Part shown: positions 30,855 to 38,671 of the stretch, piece after piece | Layout of the letters: each line of letters starts with the position of its first letter | How positions within the stretch are numbered: the first letter of the stretch is position 1 | DNA from: Tetramitus jugosus | Taxonomy: Eukaryota; Heterolobosea; Eutetramitea; Acrasida; Vahlkampfiidae | Assembly: GCA_937625935.1 (NCBI GenBank) | Contig: OW569370.1 | Location: forward strand, 248,001-312,000 | Reading direction: 5' to 3' | DNA length: 64,000 bases | Notes under the pieces: model-generated | The model's database searches: none | What the model was told of the DNA's origin: nothing | Seen by the model: the letters and a program-made list of their open reading frames with translations, nothing else | Made by a program: the position numbers and the translations under genes

Positions 30855-32426
30855 TCAAGCAGCCGCTTCGATATTCTCTGATTGTGGCTCTTCTTCTGTG
30901 TTGTTCTCTTCGACAATCTCGGTACTCGAACTATTTTCTTCTTCTTCAACCTGCATGAGTTGCCTCTCTAGCTCTTCCTCTTTCTCCATTTGCTTCTGTC
31001 GAAGTTCTCTCATCTTTTGTCTTCTGTCATCCATGTCTTTAATCTCTTGATTAACGACACGCAGCCACTTTGTGCGCAAGTCGTCGATCGTTTTCCTCTT
31101 GAGACTGTAGAAACTCCAACCTGTCTTGACCAGTTGTGTATAATTATATTGTTGTTGAGGAGCCGTATTCAGATAGTGAAGTATTTCACCCATGTGTTTT
31201 AAACGCAACAGTTCCTTCTCATGCAACTTGAGGAATGAAAGAGCTGCCCGGAATAATATCTTGCTTCCCTCGCTAAACATGAGATCCCACAGCCTCAAAG
31301 TTGTTTTCAATGGAAAGATATCAATGAACAACCGCATAAACCATCCGGTGACAAAAGATGTCGTATCTACATCACACTCTCGGAAATGATGGCCTAGCTT
31401 TGGCAACCGCTCCTGTATTAGCTCGTCCAATACCTTACCATCAACTCGCAATCCAGTTAGCGTAGGATTATAGAAATTAGCAGGTAACAAGTTCTCTAAT
31501 ATTGCAACAAGCATCCAGAATGCCTCTTGTTCTTGATAATGCAACAACAGCATACCAGTGACATAGTTAATAGATTGACAGTAGCTTACAAATGGATTTC
31601 TCCATGAACTGGCGTGCACCGAAACAAGAATTTGTAAATGAGTAAAGCTCTCGATACCACAACAACAAACACACAACCGAACAAATACTTACAATGCCGT
31701 GAGGACTCTCTTCATCTGTTGACGACCAGGAGAATCCTCAGTGTTAAAATATGGATGATGTGGAAACGTTCGGTGCAAGTCCAGCTCAATCTGAGCCATG
31801 GATTGACACTCTTGATCCTTGTGCACCTCCAAAATCTTCTCATAATATCCTTCATTCTCCAACACTAGCTTATCAACACGCATACACTCCATCCAAACTT
31901 TCCTCCTCAGCACCGATGGCACCTCAAACTTCCGAATGAGCGACTGCAGTGCCTTATTGTGAGGGTCAAGCGGTTTCGTTACCCCGCCATTGTTCATAAA
32001 AAAATCGCGCCAAACTTTTTTGGCCTCTGCGTGTTTTTCGCGCCATTTGTGGTCCCACTCCTGATTGAGCTGAGCTATGATTCTATCTTCTTCACTGAGA
32101 GAACTATTACTATCATTTAAATTCTGATCGAGATGAGGAACATCAAATCCAAGATATTCATGATGAAGATAGGGCAGTGTCGATTGAATATCAAAACTAG
32201 TGCTACTCCCCAACTCATCTAGAGCATCACTGCTCGTAGCTGAGGATAACGGTGTGGCCGGTGTGATGGTACTGCTTGTCAGTGGTGAAGTCACATCACT
32301 ACCAGCATTCGCAAGACTCATATGACTAGTGTTATTGTTGTTGTTATTACCTCCGAATAACAGGTTATCCACAGTGGAAGTCGATTCGGATCTGGATCGA
32401 CCAAATCGAAAAATGTTCATGTTCAT
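30855..32426 (-). CDS. TBC-domain Rab GTPase-activating protein (two exons, 495 aa)
   Basis: Exon 1 32426-31693, exon 2 31608-30855; 84-nt intron (GTAAGT...GCCAG), phase 2, inside the TBC domain, giving RVLTAFSWRNPFVSYCQSIN. Catalytic dual fingers are present: Arg in IELDLHRTFPHHPYF and Gln in SYCQSINYVTG, so the GAP should be active. LPANFYNPTLTGLRVDGKVL and LRLWDLMFSEGSKILFRAAL match the GRTP1/TBC1D2 subgroup. The N-terminal 110 residues are disordered; the C-terminal 80 form an acidic coiled coil (QEIKDMDDRRQKMRELRQKQ). The first ATG is at 32426; a TTG nine bases upstream is not needed. It is expected to inactivate an endosomal or secretory Rab. Confidence 0.9.
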
Positions 32427-32701
32427 GTCACTCAAAAATTATATATTATAAATAGGGCAACAATTGGGGTCGTTGTTGAATAGTGTTATTGATTGAATGT
32501 TGGAATAGTTGTTGTTGTTGGATGGTGGTGTCAAAAGGATTTGTTGGAGTTTCTTCCCAACCTGATTTTCGGGGGTAATGTAGCAAAACTCCGTGTGATA
32601 GGTGCCATGATATATTTTTCCGTCACGAAGTTCAATCAAATCGAGAAACATTTCAGTTGAAAGAAAACAAAAACGAGCTTGATCAAAAAAAAGTACTGTG
32701 A

Positions 32702-33058
32702 ATGAGCAACTATCGAAAACCACAAAGATTACCACCACAGGTCAATCGTATTCTCTTTGTCCGTAACTTGCCCTACAAGATTACATCGGAGGAAATGTAT
32801 GATATTTTTGGAAAATTTGGCGCCATTCGTCAAATACGGTTAGGTGTCGAAGATCAGACCAAGGGAACAGCTTTTGTCGTGTACGAAGATATTTACAGTG
32901 CTAAGAATGCAGTCGATGGTTTGTCTGGATTCAATGTCGCAGGACGATACCTCGTCGTACTGTACTACAACCAGGAAAGAGCTCAAAAAAAGACTGATCT
33001 GAAGAAGAAGCAAGAGGAAGTGGAACGCTTGAGACAAATGAATGAAGAGGAGGAGTAA
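32702..33058 (+). CDS. SF3B6: Splicing factor SF3B6 (p14), RRM protein (118 aa)
   Basis: Single exon; ATG at 32702. The RRM has RNP2 [11 protein letters not shown] and RNP1-like [10 protein letters not shown], and the C-terminal helix [20 protein letters not shown] is diagnostic of SF3B14/p14, the SF3b subunit that contacts the branch-point adenosine and SF3B1 in U2 snRNP. Length agrees with human (125 aa). Fits a genome that still splices many short introns. Confidence 0.95.
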   Translation: MSNYRKPQRLPPQVNRILFVRNLPYKITSEEMYDIFGKFGAIRQIRLGVEDQTKGTAFVVYEDIYSAKNAVDGLSGFNVAGRYLVVLYYNQERAQKKTDLKKKQEEVERLRQMNEEEE

Positions 33059-33065
33059 TGAATAT

Positions 33066-33085
33066 GGATGGATGGATGGATGGAT
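33066..33085 (+). repeat. (GGAT)5 microsatellite after SF3B6
   Basis: Five GGAT units begin eight bases after the SF3B6 stop codon, in its probable 3' UTR. The remainder of the 285-nt gap to the EF-hand gene shows no clear exon. Confidence 0.85.
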
Positions 33086-33343
33086 ACATGAGGTCAATTT
33101 GACATTTGCAGGCTTCATCTTTTGTGTCTTCGTCCAAAGTGGTAGTTGTGCAAACAGCTCATATGAGCTCGGTATTGTTGAGTTTGTTTGACGAGATTTT
33201 CTTTGAGGAGAAAAGTTCTCGCTTAGCTGTACGAGAAGAGAACGCGTTAGTTGGCAGGTACAAACCTATCGAACACGTTTACAGAAAAAATAAAGCATTC
33301 ACATTTCAAAGCAAGCAACTGACAGTATCGAACAAGCTAACTC

Positions 33344-33940
33344 ATGGGACTAAAGAAGAAACAAATTCAAATGCTTTTGGAGCAGCATCCGGATCTCTCT
33401 ATTCGACAGATCCGAGAATACTGGAGTGCTTTTGAGATGTTCTTACACGAGGATGACAAGTTAGATGCTCTGGGAAATGATCGAGAAGAGGAAGAAGAAG
33501 CTATCACGATCGACATCTTGGGTGGTATCATGAGACGAATGTTTCAAAATCCAACCGAGCGAGAATTACTAGACATGGTCCGAGAAGTAGATGAAGACGG
33601 GAGTGGCAACATTGAGTTTAACGAGTTTGTGGCACTCATGGCATCAAGTAACAAGAAATTGGATTCAAAGTTTGAGATGAATGAAGCGTTTCGGGTGTTT
33701 GATCAGGATAATGATGGTGCCATTACTCGAGATGAACTTCGCCGAGTGTTTAAGAACATTGGTTGTTCATTAACAGAGGAAGAATGTGAAATGATGATTA
33801 GAGAGGTTGATAAGACTGGAACTGGTGCCATTAATCAGGAAGACTTTGTCAGACTAATGTCCATGTCACAGAGAGATGTAATGAAGATGAACGAGAAGAA
33901 GACCCACATTAGAGCACTCATGCTGAAACAAACCTTGTAA
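33344..33940 (+). CDS. Calmodulin-like EF-hand protein (198 aa)
   Basis: ATG at 33344. Three good EF-hand loops: DEDGSGNIEFNE (83-94), DQDNDGAITRDE (120-131) and DKTGTGAINQED (156-167). The first EF-hand is degenerate: an acidic EEEEEA insertion replaces its loop. FKNIGCSLTEEECEMMIREV and the DFVRLM ending follow calmodulin/troponin C spacing. The N-terminal 45 residues and a basic tail (MKMNEKKTHIRALMLKQTL) extend beyond calmodulin, so this is a calcium sensor of its own. Loop 2 and 3 have full ligand sets; loop 4 has Thr at position 3 and is weaker. Flagellar/cytoskeletal roles are common for such proteins but not shown here. Confidence 0.9.
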   Translation: MGLKKKQIQMLLEQHPDLSIRQIREYWSAFEMFLHEDDKLDALGNDREEEEEAITIDILGGIMRRMFQNPTERELLDMVREVDEDGSGNIEFNEFVALMASSNKKLDSKFEMNEAFRVFDQDNDGAITRDELRRVFKNIGCSLTEEECEMMIREVDKTGTGAINQEDFVRLMSMSQRDVMKMNEKKTHIRALMLKQTL

Positions 33941-34032
33941 AATAGACATCCATATCACACAACCAACTTCAAACATGCACAAAACTCTCAAGATCACCAA
34001 CTCAAAGTCAAAAACCAAAAAACAATGCAACA

Positions 34033-34794
34033 ATGAAACATGTACGAAAAGTGGGACAACGTGTACTGCGGGATTACTACTTGATCCAGAGACAAAAGCT
34101 CGTTGAATTGATCTCCCATACGACTCAAATCCAAAAAACATTTCTTCAATCCATCCAAAAACGAGAAGAAAACGCGACTGTGAGACAACCAGAAACAGAA
34201 CAAGAGCATTCTGCTCATGATGATCAGAGCAATGATATGAGTAGTCTTGAAAACGACAAGGAACGCTGCCAGCAGTACATTCTTGAATTCTCTTTGCTTG
34301 TGCAATATTTTCGTGAGTGCCTGTGGTCAGAAGAGCAGGATCAACATGAGAGGTCTGCGACAACAAAGAAAGGAGAAGCAAGGAAAACGGAAGGCACCCT
34401 AACAACCAATATTTTGCACTTGGCCATGCAAAAGCTCAGCACTTGGATCAATCGATTCCTTCAATTGTTTCCTCGGTATATCAAGATGAAAATGATTCTG
34501 TTCCATCACAGGTCAACAAATAACTCTGAACAAGGAGGGTCAATCACAACGAGTGAGCCATTGTCTGCGTGGATGCTCATGGGGAGTGTAGCGAGTGCTG
34601 AGCTGGGCAGAGAACTCAAGCAGTTCTTGATTCACTTTTCAGAACAATTTAACATTTTGGTTCTGGATGAGTTCTTTCGAGCATTGAACTGTCAAGAAGA
34701 AGCAATCCATTTCAAAGATCTCTTGAGCCTGCGCAAACAATTCATTCGATGCTACTTTGTTACCCTCTTGTGCGTGGTGTGGTCTACGTGCTAA
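34033..34794 (+). CDS. Hypothetical helical protein (253 aa), orphan
   Basis: Open frame from ATG at 34033 with no homology I recognise. Predicted mostly helical: YYLIQRQKLVELISHTTQIQ, a charged polar middle (70-125), LHLAMQKLSTWINRFLQLFP and a C-terminal helical block ending RCYFVTLLCVVWSTC, which is hydrophobic but too short for a confident membrane span. A tiny ATG CAA CAA TGA frame overlaps the start. Codon use looks like its neighbours. Coding status is probable from length and composition; function unknown. Confidence 0.55.
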   Translation: MKHVRKVGQRVLRDYYLIQRQKLVELISHTTQIQKTFLQSIQKREENATVRQPETEQEHSAHDDQSNDMSSLENDKERCQQYILEFSLLVQYFRECLWSEEQDQHERSATTKKGEARKTEGTLTTNILHLAMQKLSTWINRFLQLFPRYIKMKMILFHHRSTNNSEQGGSITTSEPLSAWMLMGSVASAELGRELKQFLIHFSEQFNILVLDEFFRALNCQEEAIHFKDLLSLRKQFIRCYFVTLLCVVWSTC

Positions 34795-34968
34795 GCAAAG
34801 TTAAACATGCACATTTATGAACTCAATGACTGGTTCATCCTGTAACCACCTTTAAGGACAACGACAATGCATCATGAATACGACCTGTCTTAGCCAATGT
34901 ATTTTTTCGAAACAGAGAAGCCAAAATGTCACTCCTTGACAATTGTTCTGCTGATTGAGAGAAGGAAA

Positions 34969-35619
34969 ATGGTTGATACTTGTTCTGCACTTTGCAAGGA
35001 CACATGGTCGATCATCATTGACTTTTGTGACACCCGAGAATGGTTGCAATTGAGTTACACTTGCAAAGGAATCAACCAATTCAAATTCAATCGATTGCTC
35101 ATGTTCAACAAGAGTAAAACACTAAAACGGCCTTTCGATTGTCAAGAGATTACACACTGGTTCTAATTGGGGGAGGAACGCTGTTCAATGGTCGGTTTTG
35201 AGCGCACTCACACGTGATGGATGAGCATTTCCAATTTTTTGGAAGGCATTCACACATTCGATATAAGTCGTTGTAAGAAAATTACGGACAATGCATTGGT
35301 TCATTTAGATGGCATCCACACACTCAATATTAGTGGTTGTGAGAGAATCACTGGTCAAATCTTTTCATATTTGACTCGTATCTACACACTCGACATGGCG
35401 GGTTGCGAGAACATCACAGACAATGCATTCTCTCATTTGACTGGCATTCATACACTCCATATGAGGTTTTGCCATCAAATCACAGACAATGCATTTCCTC
35501 ACTTGACTGGTGTCAACACACTTGACATGAGCAGTTGCAATCAAGAATCGATCCCAGAGAAGGCATTATGGAATGACGAAACACCAGTCACCAACAGTGA
35601 CACAAATCGGTCATTTTAG
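34969..35619 (+). pseudogene. Broken F-box / cysteine-type LRR gene (or gene with unusual intron)
   Basis: An ATG at 34969 (another at 34897) opens an F-box-like segment, WSIIIDFCDTREWLQLSYTC. In the same frame, TAA at 35164 and TGA at 35215 interrupt the reading, after which five tandem LRRs of about 24 aa continue: GIHTFDISRCKKITDNALVH, GIHTLNISGCERITGQIFSY, YTLDMAGCENITDNAFSH, GIHTLHMRFCHQITDNAFPH, VNTLDMSSC. Both halves are in one frame, so two point mutations or a spliced segment separate them. Candidate introns (35114-35245 GTAAAA..GAAG, or 35160-35225 GTTCTA..GATGAG) have poor signals; the first would also remove NFLEG, which looks like part of a repeat. I favour a decayed SCF-type F-box/LRR gene. 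Its 3' end overlaps the opposite-strand frame at 35611 by nine bases. Confidence 0.6.
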
Positions 35620-35847
35620 ATTCATAAACTTATTCAATTGATAGTGAGTGGTGGCCTCACCCATGTTGATCAACTCCTTATTAACTTGCAGACTTTTGAT
35701 TGCTGGTAGAGTGTGGGTAACGATGCAGCGACTCTTTACCCAAATAACAAAACTTCGTGCCTTGCGATGGGCTACTTCTAACTTCATTCCGTTCTTCACC
35801 AGTGCATCCATAACTTCGTCAAGAGCTTCACTCCCAATGCCCATCAT
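35611..35847 (-). CDS. Small hypothetical protein (78 aa or longer)
   Basis: The frame is open from about 36009 to the stop at 35611, but no in-frame ATG exists before 35847 and a stop lies just upstream of 36009. From ATG 35847 the product begins MMGIGSEALDEVMDALVKNG and has a helix-turn-helix look, with RKARSFVIWVK as a beta hairpin; the pattern weakly recalls the winged helix of VPS25, not enough to name it. An E2F-like site lies at 36049-36063. A missed first exon is possible. Could also be a relic, given the decayed gene next to it. Confidence 0.35.
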   Translation of the reverse strand: MMGIGSEALDEVMDALVKNGMKLEVAHRKARSFVIWVKSRCIVTHTLPAIKSLQVNKELINMGEATTHYQLNKFMNLK

Positions 35848-36048
35848 TCCCGTGAGGTACTTCAGACTGGTCTTTCTTCCGCGATCTCGGGAAAAGTAAC
35901 CCGTTTCTGAACACCACCTTGACAAACCACAATGTTTACGGTCGATCCTCGATGCAGCGGGAGTCTGAGCAGTTAAACACAAGTTTTCGACGAAGCATCT
36001 ATTGCACACTGAAGCAAGAACATTTCTTTAAGGTTCCCAAAGCCGGCG

Positions 36049-36063
36049 TTTTTCGCGCCAAAA
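36049..36063. promoter_or_regulatory. E2F-like site TTTTTCGCGCCAAAA
   Basis: Contains TTTCGCGCCAAA, a textbook E2F/DP element, 26 nt upstream of tRNA-Glu and about 200 nt upstream of the first ATG of the leftward small gene. Motif only; function not shown. Confidence 0.45.
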
Positions 36064-36088
36064 TTGTCGAAATAAATAAACTTCGTAG

Positions 36089-36193
36089 TCCCATATAGTC
36101 TAGCTGGTTAGGATATCCGGCTTTCACTTCCAAGCTGAAAAGCTGAAATGCAAAAGTTCCCGGAAGACCCGGGTTCGAGTCCCGGTATGGGAG
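36089..36193 (+). tRNA. tRNA-Glu (anticodon UUC) with a 32-nt intron
   Basis: Acceptor arms TCCCATA (36089-36095) and TATGGGA (36186-36192) pair fully, discriminator G36193. The D region TAGTCTAGCTGGTTAGGA holds box A; the T arm CCGGG-TTCGAGT-CCCGG holds a perfect box B (GGTTCGAGTCC). Anticodon stem TCCGG (36116-36120) pairs with CCGGA (36160-36164). The loop is CTTTCA plus C159 with anticodon TTC at 36123-36125. The intron, 36127-36158, sits one base 3' of the anticodon, the canonical position for tRNA endonuclease. It holds TGAAA twice, each complementary to loop bases TTTCA, which could form the anticodon-intron pairing. Sequence matches eukaryotic tRNA-Glu (TCCC...GTCTAG.GGTTAGGAT). Confidence 0.95.
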
Positions 36194-36197
36194 ACAC

Positions 36198-36201
36198 TTT
36201 T
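36198..36201 (+). terminator. Pol III T-run terminator of tRNA-Glu
   Basis: TTTT begins five bases after the tRNA discriminator base, the usual RNA polymerase III stop signal. Confidence 0.7.
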
Positions 36202-36321
36202 AACCCAAGGCAACAATTACTTGAGATCAGAACTACAACAATCAACAACATCCACAAATCTCCAATAGCTATTGATCCACAGTCGTGAACCATCATCACC
36301 ACCACCACCATACACTGACCC

Positions 36322-37731
36322 ATGAACGACACACCCACCAAAATTTGTTTCTACATGATTGATGGCCTAGGTGACATCTCCTATGCCTCTCTCAACCACC
36401 AAACCACACTCCAAGCGGCTCACACACCTCACATGGATCGTTTGTCTCACTTGGGTATCAATGGACTGATGGATCCAGTAGAACCTGGTCTTGCGTGTGG
36501 AAGTGACACTGCTCACATGTCCATTTTTGGATATGAACCAAGGAAGCACTACAAGGGACGTGGTAGCTTTGAAACCATGGGTGCAGGACTCGATATGCAA
36601 CCAGGTGACATTGCATTCAAGTGTAATTTTGCCACGTGTGAACCACCACCACCATCACCACCAAAGAATGACAATGATGACAATGATAATTCTCGACAAC
36701 AACCGATTGTGACCTTTCGGAGAGCAGATCGAAACTTTGAAGAGTTGGGACCCATCTTGTGCGATTATTTGGAAGAGTCACTCAATCCTTTCCAGTTTGA
36801 GTTTCAGGGCAAACCAATGACAGTTCAAGTCGCAGTCAAGTATGCAACCGAGCATCGATGTGGTATTCGTGTGAGAGGTGAGAATTTGAGTGGTGATATT
36901 ACGGGAACGGATCCGTTGCGTGATGATTTGCCACTTAGAGTTTGTCAACCAGAGTCATTTGCCGCAAATGACGTGAATGCACAAATGACATCTCACATGT
37001 TGAATCAATTGTCGGATCGTGTGAGACAATTGCTGGAGAATCATCCAGTGAATTTGGAGAGAAAACGACAGGGTAAGAATGTGGCCAATTTGGTGTTGTT
37101 CCGTGGTTGTGGCGTCCGGATTCAAGTCAATACGTTCCGCGAGGAACATGGATGGAAGCCGTTTTTGGTGGCACCGACTGCCATTATTGCAGGATTGGGA
37201 TTGAGTCTTGGAATGGACTTGGTGAAGATTCCAGGCGACACGGGTGACTATCACACAGATGTCATGGCACAAGCAAGAGGATTTGTGGAAACGATGATAA
37301 ATGGAAGAACAAATGACACAAACGAAGAATATGACTTTGGCTTCTGTCATTGTAAAGTAATTGATGATGCGGGACATGATGGCAACATTGAATTGAAGAT
37401 TGACTTTTTGCAGCAAGTGGATGCTGCTATAGGCTACATGTGGGACACGTTTACCAATGTGCACAAGCAACGAGTAATCTTTGTGATCACTGGTGATCAT
37501 AGTACTCCATGCTACTACAAGGATCATAGTTTTGAGCCAGTTCCAATGCTCGTTTGTGGCAACTACCCTGGAGCTCACAAAGTCGCAGATCAAGCGTCAC
37601 GGTTCGAAGAGATCAACAACAATGGTTTCTTGGGTCGATTCCCTGGAATTGAAACCATGAAAATCATCAAGAGCTACCAACAGGTGACCACAAAGCTCGA
37701 TCACGAGCTCGCAACTTCGACTAGTCAATAA
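36322..37731 (+). CDS. apgM: Archaeal-type cofactor-independent phosphoglycerate mutase (469 aa)
   Basis: Alkaline-phosphatase superfamily enzyme interconverting 3- and 2-phosphoglycerate in glycolysis. Visible signature: metal-binding Asp in CFYMIDGLGD, TPHMDRLSHLGINGLMDPVE, catalytic Ser in GLACGSDTAHMSIFGY, GRGSFETMGAG, metal ligands in KVIDDAGHDGN and VITGDHSTP. KIPGDTGDYHTD and DFLQQVDAAIGYMWD are typical of the apgM family rather than of the bacterial/plant gpmI type. A Pro/His/Asp-rich insertion near residue 110-130 lengthens it over archaeal enzymes (about 410 aa). No targeting peptide, so probably cytosolic. Occurrence of this type in eukaryotes is patchy and suggests old transfer from archaea or bacteria. 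ATG at 36322, 128 nt after the tRNA. Confidence 0.93.
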   Translation: MNDTPTKICFYMIDGLGDISYASLNHQTTLQAAHTPHMDRLSHLGINGLMDPVEPGLACGSDTAHMSIFGYEPRKHYKGRGSFETMGAGLDMQPGDIAFKCNFATCEPPPPSPPKNDNDDNDNSRQQPIVTFRRADRNFEELGPILCDYLEESLNPFQFEFQGKPMTVQVAVKYATEHRCGIRVRGENLSGDITGTDPLRDDLPLRVCQPESFAANDVNAQMTSHMLNQLSDRVRQLLENHPVNLERKRQGKNVANLVLFRGCGVRIQVNTFREEHGWKPFLVAPTAIIAGLGLSLGMDLVKIPGDTGDYHTDVMAQARGFVETMINGRTNDTNEEYDFGFCHCKVIDDAGHDGNIELKIDFLQQVDAAIGYMWDTFTNVHKQRVIFVITGDHSTPCYYKDHSFEPVPMLVCGNYPGAHKVADQASRFEEINNNGFLGRFPGIETMKIIKSYQQVTTKLDHELATSTSQ

Positions 37732-37801
37732 TAATAATTAATAACAACAACTAACAATCACGAACAATAATAAAAACTACTACCAGCACACTGCTGTTTA
37801 T

Positions 37802-38494
37802 TTAGTGGACACGAACCTTGTTCAATCCCTCGGTCAACACAGCATTGGAGAACTTCCAGTTGACAGCACCCCAGAACTTATCCATGTACTCTGCACGTCT
37901 GTTCTGATAATCCAAATAGTACGCATGTTCCCACACATCAACAGTCAACAATGGCACCAAAGACTCTGACAATGGTGTTTGTGCGTTACCACCGGACCAA
38001 ATCTTCAAACTGGCACCATCAGTCACCAACCAGACCCATCCACTGCCAAACAAGGTAACAGCCTTCTCAGTAAACTCCTTCTTGAACGCATCTACAGAGT
38101 TCCACTGTCTCTCAATCGCACTCTTCAACTCCAATGGCATCTCAACAGGTCCATTAGGTGTCAAACACTTCCAATAAAAGGCATGATTAAAGTGTTGAGC
38201 AGCATTGTTGAACAATTTGACGTTGCTTGGTTCGAATGCAGTCTTCTTGATGATGACTTCCAATGGTTCATTCTCAAATGGAGTGCCCTTGATCAAATTA
38301 TTCAAATTGTCGACATAAGTCTTGTGATGCTTATTGTAGTGAAAGTCGAGTTGAGTTGGACTAATGACACCAGGGATCGCAGTCTTGATGTCAAAGTCAA
38401 GTGGTGGAAGTTGATGAGTGATACTTCTGATTTGTTGTTGTTGTTGTTGGAACAAGATTCTCTTGTTTGATTTTTGGGCAAGTGCTCTGAGCAT
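37802..38494 (-). CDS. Iron superoxide dismutase, probably mitochondrial (230 aa)
   Basis: First ATG is at 38494; the frame runs further upstream only with a TTG. The presequence MLRALAQKSNKRILFQQQQQ is basic with a Q6 run and an SIT cleavage-like end. The mature enzyme has all metal ligands and landmarks: LDFHYNKHHKTYVDNLN, AAQHFNHAFYWKCLTPNG, LFGSGWVWLVTD, LLTVDVWEHAYYLDYQNR. QHFNHAFYW and the WVWLV/DVWEHAYYLDY pattern point to Fe- rather than Mn-type. It converts superoxide to peroxide and oxygen in the mitochondrion. Single exon; tail-to-tail with apgM. Confidence 0.93.
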   Translation of the reverse strand: MLRALAQKSNKRILFQQQQQQIRSITHQLPPLDFDIKTAIPGVISPTQLDFHYNKHHKTYVDNLNNLIKGTPFENEPLEVIIKKTAFEPSNVKLFNNAAQHFNHAFYWKCLTPNGPVEMPLELKSAIERQWNSVDAFKKEFTEKAVTLFGSGWVWLVTDGASLKIWSGGNAQTPLSESLVPLLTVDVWEHAYYLDYQNRRAEYMDKFWGAVNWKFSNAVLTEGLNKVRVH

Positions 38495-38671
38495 CGTTTT
38501 GTTGTATGTATGATTTTTGTGATGTTGTTTTGTTTTGTTGGAGATGTCGTGGTGTTTTTTTTTCAATCAACCGGGGCGGAGAGTGGGATGTAAAAATACA
38601 AATTTATTTCTGCGCAATCGCAAGAAATTTTAACCCAGCAAGAAACCACAGCTGGCACTTGGAACACATGC

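Noticed and set aside
33106-33435. 109-codon plus-strand frame before the EF-hand gene
   Set aside because: It runs into the EF-hand gene in another frame; no domain and composition typical of non-coding DNA.
36955-37593. 212-codon minus-strand frame opposite apgM
   Set aside because: Antisense shadow of a well-conserved enzyme gene; Cys/His/Ile-rich composition is that of a complementary frame.
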